From Cyprinodon diabolis (Eukaryota; Chordata; Actinopteri; Cyprinodontiformes; Cyprinodontidae): a DNA stretch of 64,000 nucleotides. Of the stretch, positions 25,841 to 38,184 are shown one piece after another. Each line of letters opens with the position of its first letter. Within the stretch, counting starts at the first letter, position 1. Made by a program: the position numbers and the translations under genes. The notes beneath the pieces were generated by a model, which was not told the origin of the DNA, did not search any database, and saw only the letters and a list, made by a program, of their open reading frames with translations. The stretch lies in NCBI GenBank assembly GCA_030533445.1, contig CM060073.1, forward strand, positions 36,907,428-36,971,427. Reading direction: 5' to 3'.

Positions 25841-26680
25841 AATGAATTCTAAAATTTAAGAGATAATTCGAGTAATATCCCCTTCTCCCCGAGTAATATT
25901 AGTTCAGCTTGAGGTAAGTTTATTGAAAAACGAATATGTCAGGGCAGCAGAAGACCAATAGTCAATCAAAAAACACAAATTTTTAGCAAATTTAGCAACA
26001 AGATAACAAAAATATTTAAATATAGCAAGATACTATTTAACCATCTTCACCCCACTGTTAAACTGCATTTTTTTTAGATGTCAAATGTATGTGCTGCAGT
26101 GGAAAATTATGTTTTTAATGCTGGTAGCTTTATCAATCCATCTTATCTGATTAGACTCCTCAAAGGGCAAAATAGTACCAATGTATGATCTGGTGGAGTG
26201 ATTTGTTTGACTAAAAAAAACAGGAACAAACTGAAGAAGGTCTCTTATAAAAGTGTAATTATATCAAATATTTATTCATTTGACTGCCCCCCATAATAAG
26301 CATTTGTAGTCTGAGTAGTTTTAAGTGACTAAACTGAGTTAAATTAAGCGCAATTTCCTTACGTTTAAAAAAAAAAATAAAAAATCAGATTTCTTGACAA
26401 ACTACAAACCTACCCAGATATGAAGGAAGGTAACTAGTATTTCAATTTGACCCAACTTAAATAAATACATACATAAATACATACAATTAAAGTTATTCCA
26501 ATTAGTATCCCTCATTGTTCTTCTGTTTCATGTGGTTGACGTTCACAATATGAGGAGTTAATCATAAGCACTGATCTTTTTTATTGAAGCATCTATGTTG
26601 AAGTGGGGCGTGCCGAATGTATCCGAGTACTTGTACTATGGTCTCAGAGGGAATTTAGGACTTTTAGAACGAGCAGAGAG

Positions 26681-26772
26681 GCGTTTCCTTCTTCACACTT
26701 GAGCTCTGCCCACCCATGCTGAACATCCCAGCCTTCATCTCTTCTCTCTGACCATCCTCTTGTCTCTCCCAC
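26681..26772 (+). repeat. Local duplication, copy A
   Basis: It starts 'gcgtttccttcttcacactt' and continues with 'ctctgcccacccatgctgaa' and 'cttctctctga'. It aligns along its length, roughly 75-80 percent by eye, with copy B 1.15 kb downstream in the same orientation. I do not recognise it as a dispersed repeat. Confidence 0.7.
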
Positions 26773-27831
26773 AGCCCCACAATGATTAATGCTGAGTTAA
26801 TGAAGTATTTCAAGAAATCATATTCAACTCAAAACAGGAAATGTTGGACAATAAAAGGTTTTATTTTCTACATTCAAATGTCCAATACTTAATTTATTTA
26901 TTATGGCTGTTATTTTTTTTCAATGAGTACTAGTTGCTGCTTTAAATTGTAAACTTAACAATTCTCTATAGACTTTGAAAAGTCAATTTTGTTTGATGAG
27001 TACATTGCACACTTGGAAACAAACATGTTTACAGTAATCCTGGTCACAGCCTCCTTGAGCCTTTAATGGGGTACTTTTTGTCAACATGAATCTCTCCGAT
27101 CCTCAGAAAAGAAATTCCTCCAGTCAGCAGTCAGCACTTCCCCTAGCTTGCTGCAGAATTTCGCAAGCCAAGAGATTTTGAGTTGCAGAGTTGCCATATT
27201 TGAGCCTCCACTGACATTCCATGTTCAGATGGCCTCTGCTTCAGCCACATAATTCCCCGGCTGATGCCAAGAACTTACTTACTCCTGCCATCTTGTATCA
27301 TTAAACAATGCTGCCATTTCCCAAATCACTTTTTTTCCCCTGTCTTCTCTCTTTAGCTCTCTTTCTTTCATTTGCATCTCCCCATTGTCTTTGTAGTCGG
27401 ACAATGGCTCACAGCTGAAGCTGATTGAGGCATGGAAAGGTTTGGAGATTTGAGCTGGAAAACTGCATTCTTTTTGCATATGGCTTTGAACCCTCCCTCT
27501 ATACAGATGGCTGTTTAAAAGTTGGAACATGAATATGTACTGAAAAAGTGGCAAGTCCAAAATGACTTATTTAACAAATATTGTTAACTTTACTAAAAAA
27601 AAAAAAAATGTTTCAATTGAATAACTGGATTGTTCAGCATGCACATTGGTTGTCTTTCTATCTGTCTAAATACTAAAATATTATTTAAGATCTATTATGA
27701 CATATGTTATATGTAATGAGTGAATCATACCGTAGTTTGTTATTGAATTTTTTGACAAGGCTGGAGTGAATAACGGGTGTTTCCCTCTTCTGTTCCCGAG
27801 AGGTTCCAGGATGATCAAGAATGGCTAATGG

Positions 27832-27925
27832 GCGTTTCTTGCTGTTCACACTTGATCTCTGCCCAGCCAAGCTGAACCCTTCAGCCTTCCTCTCTTCTCT
27901 CTGTCATCATCTGCATCTCCATTCT
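27832..27925 (+). repeat. Local duplication, copy B
   Basis: It starts 'gcgtttcttgctgttcacac' and continues with 'ctctgcccagccaagctgaa' and 'tctcttctctctg', collinear with copy A. Divergence is spread along the length with single-base indels, suggesting an old direct duplication. Confidence 0.7.
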
Positions 27926-28099
27926 CAGGAGCAGGGTAATGGAGTGGGCAACATTAGGGTCACAGTGGTTAATAAGGGGCTAATTGTGATCAAACTAATG
28001 CTACTCCCACGTTTACCTATTAAGCATACAAACAAATGGCCCACTATCTGAGGTAAATGCAAAAAATTCTACAAAAGTGGCAGTTTTCCCGACATCTAG

Positions 28100-28135
28100 G
28101 CAGTGCTTGGTAAATAATGCATTACCAAGCACTGC
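28100..28135. other. Perfect 14-bp-stem hairpin
   Basis: GCAGTGCTTGGTAA (28100-28113) and TTACCAAGCACTGC (28122-28135) are exact reverse complements around an 8-nt loop. No T-tract or coding context makes it a terminator, and the stem is short for a microRNA precursor. Confidence 0.85.
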
Positions 28136-28380
28136 ATATGTTTGAGTTTACACTGGTTTTGTTTTTCACTGCCATGTTGTGGGATCATCAGCTTTCATGG
28201 TCAAAAGGTCTTTCTCCATTTTAAGTTTTCTTTATTAAACAAAACCAGCTTGAATTAATGCATTGGAAATTGTTTATCATTTTGCAAACACAATTGAAAG
28301 GAAATCATAAAAAGAAAGTTCTGTGACAACAAAAGACATGGTGTTTATTGACAACAACTGCCTCAAGGTTAAGAGGCTCC

Positions 28381-28396
28381 GTAACCTCCTAGCAAC
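28381..28396. promoter_or_regulatory. RFX-like half-site pair with 4-bp spacer
   Basis: GTAACC-TCCT-AGCAAC has both RFX half-sites matching GTNRCC and RGYAAC, but the spacer is 4 bp rather than the usual 0-3 bp. It is weaker than the site at 5727. Confidence 0.2.
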
Positions 28397-29868
28397 TGAA
28401 ATACCCATCTTAACACAAAATCTTAACTATGAGTCTGAATGTAGAAATGTTCAAAAGTTTTAATACTAAACAATAACACATTGCAAATGTGTCAATCTTA
28501 GATTTCCGCTATTCTTTTTGCAAACCACAGCTGATTGAACCAGCATGTTTTAGTGAACTCAAATCAAACTGCTAATATAAAGTCACTTTTTTTTACATTA
28601 AGTGGTTAATAAACATAACCAACCAAATATTAGGATTTAAATATTTAACATTAAAATTCATTATACTGTAAGTTGCATATTTATCTTCCTACTACCCGTA
28701 TAACTAATATTTTGACATATCATAAAGGTAAATATGAAATTTAAAGAGAATGAATGATTTGTTTTATGTCCCATACTCTACTTCCCCCCCAAAAAACTGT
28801 TCCAGTCCAACTGTATTTCCCTGTAACTTTGAAAGGAAGGCCATTATTCTAGATAGAGGTGTTAGCCACTCCGAGCCGACCTGTATTGATCGTCTGTGAG
28901 AGGATGCTGAGCGGGGGAGAAGGACTATTTGCTTTAAAGTTCAATGGTTCTCCATTGCTGTTAGTGTTGCGGCCGCAGGAGCAATCGATATCTGGACAGG
29001 AACTCGTGTCAGGAGACAATCTCGCCATTTAGAAACATCATAATACTGTGCTGATGCTGTTATCCCACCGCCAGAGCTTGTTTTCAGATTTATTTTTCCT
29101 TTCCCCCCCTCCATACCATGTTATTTGGTTGTCATGTGCCCCTTTGCAACATACAAGTTTTTTTTCCCCTTTACACTAGGCTTGATTTTTGCATGGCAGG
29201 CTGAAATCTGTGCAAATGGTAATTAGAGATGATACACATGGCTGGAAGAGAAAGATAGAGCGAAAACACCGAGCAGAATAAAAGGCAAACAGTCATTTGC
29301 AGCAAAGGTAGGTGTCACAAGGTAACTGATTATGTAAAGAACACAGCAAAGGTGTTCAGCAGTGTGTGTTTGTGTGCGGATGGCTTTCTGCCTCAGAAAA
29401 ATATAATAAAATGTGCTCATTGCATTTCTTGGCTTTGGTTCAAGCGCTAAGGGGAATGAAAGAAAAAGGGCGCAATTGTTTCTAGTTCAAGGTGTGTAAT
29501 GCACAGAGGCGTACATACATAATGGGGTATTGTCAAGGGGTTAGAGTGAGGATATTAATGCCCTGGTTTGTCCATGCTTTTTGGTGCAGTGTTGCTCCCT
29601 GAAGGGAACAGCAATAGTCGGCTGCTCTAACTACTCTACCCCTTCCCCACCTACCTCCCCCAAGGCCCTGACTAGAGGTCACTATGTTTAGCACAAGGCA
29701 ACACCATTTTTGCCATGATGTACCAAATTTACCCTCTTTTCTCTTCTCCTTCCATCTCCTAGTAAATAAATATGCTCTGCATTACCCGCTGTGTCCTTTG
29801 CATCCAGCCTCTTTGTAAGCTCTCTCTGTATTTCTGCTCATCCCTGTGTGTAATCCACCTCTACTCAT

Positions 29869-29880
29869 ATGCATATGCAT
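29869..29880. promoter_or_regulatory. Exact POU-dimer MORE motif
   Basis: ATGCATATGCAT is the canonical 12-bp palindromic MORE element on which POU factors such as Oct1, Oct6 and Brn proteins bind as dimers. It sits in repeat-poor sequence far from any visible gene, which would fit an enhancer but is not proof of function. Confidence 0.5.
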
Positions 29881-32800
29881 AGGAACTCTATGGCTGTGCA
29901 TACTTTAGTATCCTACACCCGCCCTTTGTGATCCCCCCACCTCTACCTCAGCCAATACCCCTCCCTGTATGTAGCCTTCCAATGCACTTGTTTATGTTTG
30001 AACATTTTCACTGCCATTTGAACTCATCCCATCGATTTCCTTACAGCGGGAGGTTGCAAAGCAGTTCCTTAAAGAGGCTGAAATCGAACATCTAAATATT
30101 TGACTAAGAGGTCAGTGAGACTGCTCAAACAGAGAGGATTTTACAGACATAAAATAAGAGGGGGAAAAAGAGGAAGTGGCTATGCCTCTCAAACAGGAAG
30201 ATGCAGCTGGGTGAAAAGTGCTGCAGCAGGATGAGCAAAAAATGTTTGCATTTTGCTTTTGCTCCACAAGAGGGTGATGCTGGACAATTCATACTCAGTC
30301 TTTATGACCCAAAGGTGGTATAAAAACTTAAAAGGAAAAGTATCATAAATGTTTTGAAGTTGTTAACTCTTATATACTTTTTTTTAGTACTGCTGTTGTA
30401 TGTTTGTAACAGTAGTCTGTAATCTCATTTAAAAGTGGCTGCCCTTTAAAAGGTATTGTAAAGATCTGCCGTTTTTATTAAAATATTTCAGAGGGAAGTC
30501 CGTTAGTGAACTGTTTAAATTTATTCAAAATATAAAGAAATTATACATGATAGACCTAAACAAATGTATTAAAACAAAGCAGCAGTATCGAGATGTGTTT
30601 CTGCCATTAAGGCAAAGGCGAGGTGCTCCTTGACCCATTTCTCTTCATCTCTCTGTTGCTAATTGCTATGATTGACTTTTATCACTATATTTTTGTTTTG
30701 AACATTTAGTATGCCTTAGTTTTCATTCTGAATCTGTGCATTAGGATACTTGGAAGACAATGTTTGCACTAAAGTCCCCTCCCATTTTGTCAACCTTGAC
30801 AATAACCCCGGGGCATGTAAGAGGGCTGATGTAGCAGCTGATCAGGATTCTTTTGTGTAAATGAGTAATGCATAAAACATAAACTGTAAATCAACTACAT
30901 GTCCATTATAACAGAATTTATCTTTTTTACTGTAAATTTCAAAAAAAGACATTTCCATCATAAACCAACAATGCTTGTCTTTACAATATCAAAATAGTGC
31001 CATGCAATAATCCCCTTGTTATAGGCTGTTGTTTCAATAACTATAATTACAGATCTTTTTGCATTACATTATATCCCCAATAACAAGTTGAGCTTCAGCC
31101 CCCTCGCTCTTCTTTGCTGCCTTGTGCACTGCAGTTGTGTGCTGCTGTGATATGTCTGTTGTCATGGTGTTCAGAGCCCATGCCAGATGTCATAGTTAAC
31201 TTTGAGACTCACGCTAGAGGCTATTTTGTTGTCAGTGATTTAGATGAAACACAGACATGGTAAAATTGTTTGACTTGCCCCTCAAAAGCTCCCCACCTCT
31301 TCGCTTTTTTTTTTTGTTTTTTTTTTTTGAGAGAGAGATACAAAATTTTACCTGGAGGCTAACACAGCCTTTTTGCTGTTAAAAACAAGAGTCTCTGGGA
31401 AGCCCTGTTTGAAATTTGCATGAATGTGTAGCTATCAGAAAAAGAACTGAAAGCGGACGTGAGAAAAATGCACCCTTGTTCTTGAAAGTCATTAGAAGAC
31501 AAATGTCGGTAATACAAAAGATTAACCGATTTTTTAAAATAAAATTTGCTGCACTTCCAGTATTTTGATATTATTTCTGTCTAATAATTATTATTTCTCT
31601 TTGGAAAACAGTTTACCTTTTTTATTTTAAGCAAATAATCTGTCATTCTATATGGTATAGTATACTTTATAGTATAAATTATAGATATACTGTGTTATTT
31701 GTTCACATAAATTCTATGACAATTTTTCCTGTCCTTTAAGTTTTATGAGTTACAATGTGAACTACTTCACTGATGTTTTTCAAAATTAAGATTAGAAAAA
31801 TAAAGGTAAGAAAGCACAAACAAACTTTTGTGTATAACACACAGTTATACACAAAAACCCATTATGGTTGTAGTTAGTGAAAATTAAATTAATTATATTT
31901 ATTATTCCTTGAATATGTAGATTTTGTTGATATGTTACAGAGTGGTGCTACAGTGAGTGAGTTTGACTGTAACATTTTGTGCTCAGGCAATAATTCATCA
32001 GCTAACTTTTATTTGTTTAATTTATGGGAGAGCAATTTTCACTACCAGCACTGTGGTAAACATCATTAATCAAAATACATTATTATAATGAAGCTGTTTT
32101 AAAATGTTTATTAAAGGAAATAAAAAGGGGGTTACCCTTGCTTTGTGCATCTTTCCGCTGTCACAATAATTAATAGCCAAAGTGAAGGTTTCCTTTGCCA
32201 GTGCAGATGAGGAGACAGCGCCAGACTTACAAAGAATAGTTGCACTATAAATTAGTGCTTAGCAGTCTGTAATATTACCAAAGTAGTGGTGTGCGAATGC
32301 GCCCCACTATGGTACACAAAGCCAGAGACGATAGCCAATTAAATCCAATGATGTTAATGGCCAAACTAGTTGGTTGATGCTCATTGGACACTGTCTGTTA
32401 CGGATGTGAAGGAGGGATTTGCTTGTTGGCATGTACTTTATAGTGTCTGATACAGAGTGTATCCAGGTTGAAATTGTATTTATTTCTTTTTTCTTTTTTG
32501 CTTTATAAATTGGCAAGGATGAGTCATCTCTGTGTTTGTTTCATCCCGGGTGGCTCCAAATGCTTTGTCATAATGTTTAAACAGTGCAAGCAAAAAGTTT
32601 AGTATTTAATAGAAAAATATATAAGTATTGTTACAGTACTTATTAATTATGTATTGTGTATCAGTAACAGTTTTTTTTATGTTTTTTTTTTTTTATTTAT
32701 ATACCCAGAATTTAATGTAACTGACTAAATCCTCTGTTTCAGGACAAGCACCACAAACTTAATCAGAGTTCAGCGCGCGTCCTTCTCTCTTCCCTAGCAA

Positions 32801-35735
32801 CAGTGATAGCGAATCACTCACCACTGTTGCCGTCTTGAGTGCCATTTGTTAATGAAGGCCAAAGTGTTAGATGATAAATATGGTGGAAGAGAAATGACAC
32901 ATGTAAGTGATCTCATTTAGCAGCGTTATGTTTGAATTTATAGGGGTACTTAGAGGGGAAAGAAAGGCCGTGACTCAGAGCAAGAGGAGAGAGGGGTGAC
33001 GGGTGCACATATAGCAATGGGACGCTGTGACAATGGGTTAGAAGAAGGTTAGTGTACTCTACAGAGGTGTGTGTTGGTTTAGTTTTTGGGAATGTGTAAT
33101 GGAAGCCAAGGAGACTGAGAAACCTGCTTACATAGTGGATAAGGATAGTAGTTAGAATATTGTTTTTGAATAGTTCTATATGAACAGTATACTGGTAAAA
33201 CAAGCTGTTACAATTTATCTATTTTTATTTTAACAGCCTGTATACATTTAAATTATCTAAATTTAAGAGCTAAAAAGCAGCTGAATTAAATTCCAAACAT
33301 TTTTAGATGAACCAACTAAACTAAATTAGATACTAATTAAAATAGTTTTATTCACATTTATATGTGACTCCCAGCTTAAGTTTTGATTCAACATTTTTAC
33401 AATCATTAAATTTGCTCAGCTAAGGTTTTTAGGTCAGTACCAACAAATGCCTGATGGTAAAAAAAAAAAAAAGCTTGGGTTCAGCATTAGTGCTTGTGCC
33501 AAATTTTCTAAAACTCCACCACCAACAAAGGAGTTTTTCTAACACAGTAGCTTTGTCTAATTATATTTCTTAAGTTTTATTCTGTTTAAGGATTAAATGA
33601 AATGCAGCCCACATACACATATTAGCCTTACTGTTCTCTGCTTTACTCTTCACACAACAAAAAGGAGTTTCCTGAACTACAACTTTCCGTTTTAATTGAA
33701 ATGTTTGTTTGATTGAACAGTTACCAGTTATTACACTTATTTTTTAAATAATGTTTTAAAATATCTTGGAGTCTAATTATGAGGCTTTTAACGGCTGATA
33801 ATACCCCAAAATACTGTAGATAATCACTAAAGCCATCATGTAAAGTAATACAGTATAATTCCTTCTTATTCAGCTCTCAACATTAGACTGGAGCCTCCTT
33901 ATTAGTTTTCGTGATGAACTGATTAAAGTGTTTTAATACTCACTACCTTTACAAACTACTGACATGATGATTTACTGGACATAAGAGCAGTAAATCATGA
34001 TAAATAAAGTATCTTTATCAGGTACTTTTGGATTTGTGTAAGGACATGTCTGGGTAACAGTCTCTTCTCTATTTTTTTGCATAATCCCTGAGTCGGAGAG
34101 GAAGAGCTCTGCAGAACTAACTTACCCACTCAAGTGGATGCTGCTTCATTTATGTTCGTTTTTTGACGTAGTGACTCCCTTCATATTGTGCTGTCAACTA
34201 TTCAAAGGAGTTTTACGGTATCTGTAAACATACAGGCAGTTTGAAACACACGCAGGATTCAAAACCTGCAATTCCTCCAGCTGGTGACAAGATTTGGATT
34301 GCAGAAGACAAACATTGGGTTTTCAATCCATTTCTTGGCCCCGATGCATTCAATAAATGCACTGCCTTGTTGGTAAGAAGGATGTTGACAGAAAATCAAA
34401 AGCAAAGTCACAGCACTGTCCCATAATGGAGACCTAGCTCTACTTTACACTCCTCTTACAAAGATCTACAATTTGAAAACAATCAATATGCTTGTTATTT
34501 TGCTCCTATAAAAAGAGCAGTAGCGTTTCATTATATCTGCATGGTGCTGGATTTTATTTACACTTTCAATTCACACTTGCCATGAATGCCTATATTTAAA
34601 GAGATATGTCAAATGTCTTGCATGATGTAAGCTTAAAAATGTGAAAGGTCTTTATCCTGTAAGATAAGAGCATACTTTTTCTCAATAGTTTTCTGGTTGA
34701 GGAGAATAGTGTTTAAGAGCCCATTTACGAATATTGTTTGCAATTTTTGGGGAAAAAGAAAATCCCTTTCCAAGTTGGAGCATCTATTAGGCCTAGTCAC
34801 AAATGACCGTTTAACCTTCTTTCTGCACCCTGACACCTCGCTTGTTGTTACTGCTATTGTTGCTCTCTGTTGTTTGTGTGTGTGAGGCTGGGGCCATTTT
34901 AATGTGTGGAAAGCTTTTCCAAGGCTTTCCTACGGGCACAGTGGTCTGTGTTTACCACTCACTCAGAATGCCTCTTTTCCAGAAGTTTGACATGCCTTTT
35001 TCTTGCTATCATAAGCCCTCTTCTTTAAATATATATTTCTGCTTTTGGCCTGGATGTTTTTTTATCTCCATGGTTTAGAGCCTGTTGCCCCCAGGGCCAG
35101 ATTTAAACGTGTGTGGGTCTTCAAGGATTTTTTTTTTTTCCACACAGAAAAAAAGCCATTTTGGATGAGAGCCTCGGCGCCATACAAGTACGACCGAATT
35201 GTGTCATTTCAGGTTTTTGAGCCGTTGCTGGAACCCAAGGAAAGTCCAAAAGAGAGGCAAAAAACACAAGACAAAAGCTGATGAAAATGGACCAGATTGG
35301 ATTATGTCAGACTTGGCATATGCTTCGTTTTGAGGGAAGTCGTCGTTCTGTCTTATCGCACTCTGCCTTACAGCTAAATGAATAAAAAAAAATAAAAAAA
35401 TGAATTAAAATGAGGGTAAAAAAAAGAAGCAAAGAGCAGCTTGACTTATTGGAAAACAACAGCCAGATCATAACTGTAAACTAAACATATAGTGTTGTAG
35501 GTTCCACATGCTTTTTAGTAACAAACAGGAAGTGAGAGGAGGGGAAAGAGAAAATCCCTTCTTTTTATTACATTAAAAGTGCAATACAAGGGTGCATTTT
35601 TAACACATTAAAAGTTGAGACAAATGTGTGATTAATCCAAAGTTTATAAGTTTCAAGAGTTCTAAGTAGAAATGTTGTAGATCGGGTATTTTTTCAGCCA
35701 TGTATTGCTCACATAGACTGATGTTATAGACAAAG
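29881..35735. other. Long repeat-poor region with no gene
   Basis: No exon, RNA gene or clear mobile element in nearly 6 kb. Complex, GC-balanced blocks that look single-copy lie at about 31080-31230, 32130-32500 and 35040-35350. An inverted pair, gcaacagtg at 32797-32805 and cactgttgc at 32822-32830, lies in the region. Around 34842 a leucine-rich open frame arises from a pyrimidine-rich run and is not a signal peptide with a gene behind it. Confidence 0.55.
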
Positions 35736-36059
35736 CTGTCTATAACATCCATCCCTCCATCCCTCCATTTTATCACACGCTTAATCCCAAGTGGGGTCAC
35801 GAGGGGTGCTGGTGCCTATCTCAAGCGAGAGGTGGGGTACACCCTGGACAGGTCGCCAGTCCATCGCAGGGCAACACAGAGACAAACAATACAAACAACC
35901 ATTCACCCACACACCCACACCTAAGGAGAATTTAGAGAAGCCAATTAACCTAACAGGTATGTTTTTGGACTGTCGGAGGAAGCCGGAGTACCCGGAGAGA
36001 ACCCGTGCATCCTCAGGGAGAACATGCAAACTCAATGCAGAAAAACACTGTCTATAACA
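35736..36059 (+). repeat. Dispersed fish repeat with 12-bp target duplication
   Basis: The body at 35748-36047 runs from 'tccatccctccatccctcc' through 'ggtggggtacaccctggaca', 'cgccagtccatcgcagggca', 'aggagaatttagagaagcc', 'ggtatgtttttggactgt' and 'gggagaacatgcaaactcaa'. It is flanked by identical 12-mers CTGTCTATAACA at 35736-35747 and 36048-36059. It is the same family as 19584-20278, here uninterrupted and less diverged. A duplication of this length suits target-primed retrotransposition more than Tc1 or hAT. The (ccatccct)n end could be the 3' tail of a minus-strand insertion. Confidence 0.85.
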
Positions 36060-38184
36060 GCATTTTTAAATCATTCTCATCAAAATATACTTAAGCGATC
36101 ATTAAGTATGTTATGTTATGTACTATTGTATAGATACATGCATTGTGAGCATTTTACAATCAAATTACAATTTACAATTCCTTTGAGAATACTCATATTT
36201 GAGAATATAAAACTGATTCTCACCCTAAAAGGAAGATTTTACTGCTGTAATAAAACTGTCTAATTTTAGAAGAGTTTCAATGGGGTAAATTTATATTTCT
36301 TAGAACAATTACACTCAACAATAATCAGCTAATCAATAGCTAATCGCATAAAATTATATAAAAAACAGTATGCATTAAAAAACATCAAATACAAAAAATC
36401 TTCCAGGAAAAAACAAAAGCAAACCAATCAATGGTATAGGTATTCATTTCAATAGATTGCACTGATGAATGTTTTTGACCTTCACCTTCCAGATGTAAGG
36501 CCCACATATGATAAAACAATACAATTGCATTGTAACTATCATATTGTAAATTGATTATTCATTTTGACAAATCCCAGTTTGTTTTTTGTTTGTTTCTTGT
36601 TTACTGCTAACATTTCCCTGACATATCAGTTCCATATCCTCCTGGCAAGTGCTATGGTATATCAAGATTTTATTTTTCTTTCAATGAGATATAGAACATG
36701 TAAAACAAGGCTGGTGCCAAGTAGGCATCCTGATAATAGTGCTAAACCACCTTGACTGATTCCTCCTAAAGTTGAAAAGCTACAGTTTTACTCTGATTTC
36801 CCAAGGTTTATTGCCATCCTTTCTTTTGTGCCCAACCAGCAATGCACTCTTAGTTAATTTCATTGAGATAGGAGAAAATCCTCCTGAGCCTTGTCATCTG
36901 TTATATGGCCAGGGTTTGCCCTACAAAGCAACTAAAGGGCCCACCACCTGCGAGGAGGAACTTCACAGTCATGTGCCATATGAAGCACTGGCATGGGGTT
37001 TGGCCATTTCCAGCATGGAAATTTGGTCTACAGAAATGAACAAAATATGTGTTTCCCTGACATAGGGAAAGGACAGGGAGCTGAAGCTTGTATAGCAGTC
37101 CCATTAAACATCTCAAATAAACCAAATTTGATTATCCACAAACTGTGTTCTTCACTGTCCATGGGAGTACACACCTGCCCAGAGATGTGATATGTCCTGA
37201 AGTCCTTATTTAGCACCTTTCTTTATGTGTCCAAGGTGTGAACTGATACCCAGGGCCATCTCACATTACAGACACAAACAGAAATAGTTGTGCTTGTACA
37301 TAAATGTTTGGGCATTTAAGATTAGCTTAGATTTGAAGGGGGAAAAATCTGTTCTAGAAAGAGGTGAGGGGAAATAGAAATGCTGAGACTTTAACAGGCT
37401 TTTTTCTTTTTCTTTTAGTCTAATTCAAGCTGAGGCAATTTTCCCAGACTAAAACTGGTGGATCAATGAGGCTTTCCAGCCAATCATTTGTCTGTTGTGA
37501 CATCACCTGTTGATAAGTTCTCTGCTGGAGAGAAAAAAAAGCTGGCTAAAATAGTATTTTCACAGGGTTCAACTTTATCACCACCTGTCAGTTAATTATG
37601 CACTGAAATTGAGGGGCAAGAGTTCAGCAGTGAAACACTTTGATTAAGCCCTTTGAACTCAACTGGGAAAGAAATCAGTTCTGTTAATCCTCACTCCTAT
37701 TTAATCATCCTAGCCAGAGGAAACAGACCTCTGTGTCCATCATCTGTGGGTCAGTCAAGTGCAATGCTGTTATAACACAACGATCCGAACCTCAAGAAAT
37801 AAAACCAAAATAAAAACATAAACATGTCAGTGATACGGTTTGTAGGAAAAACGAAAAACGGAGGTAATAATGAGATATATGCAAAATGTTGATCCAGTGG
37901 GAGTTATGAAGAATGTTTCCATCTGGTTTTAATAGCCACAGGTGATATGAACTACATGATAGGAGATCTTTTTGATCATACAAGTAAGACTTCTCTCATT
38001 AGCACAGGTCACGTCCTCAGCTTCATGCAGTTCACACATTTCATCATTTTACCATCAGGGTCAAGCACTGAAGGATCCAGCTGAAAAGTTAAATAACCTG
38101 TGAAACAAGTAAGTGAAAGTATATATCTTAAAGGTAGATACATTTTTTTTAACAGAGGTTAAATTTTTTATTCATACTAATACC
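36060..38184. other. Unassigned, partly complex sequence
   Basis: AT-rich to about 36500. Then about 36780-37200 and 37420-37700 are complex and repeat-free. The second block includes E-box-like CACCTG and homeodomain-type TTAATTA sites ('cacctgtcagttaattatg'). No exon recognised. Confidence 0.5.

Larger units (their letters stand above)
25841..29868. other. Repeat-poor region with local duplication and hairpin
   Basis: No exon recognised. Structured items are annotated separately: the duplicated segment pair (26681 and 27832), the hairpin at 28100-28135 and the split RFX-like site at 28381. About 28850-29110 is complex and GC-balanced, with the texture of a conserved non-coding element. Confidence 0.5.

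Noticed and set aside
30787..30802. TTGTCAA-CC-TTGACAA inverted repeat as a regulatory site
   Set aside because: Seven-bp arms in AT-rich DNA are common by chance and there is no supporting context.
34842..35078. Leucine-rich start resembling a signal peptide
   Set aside because: The leucines come from a pyrimidine-rich low-complexity run and nothing recognisable follows.
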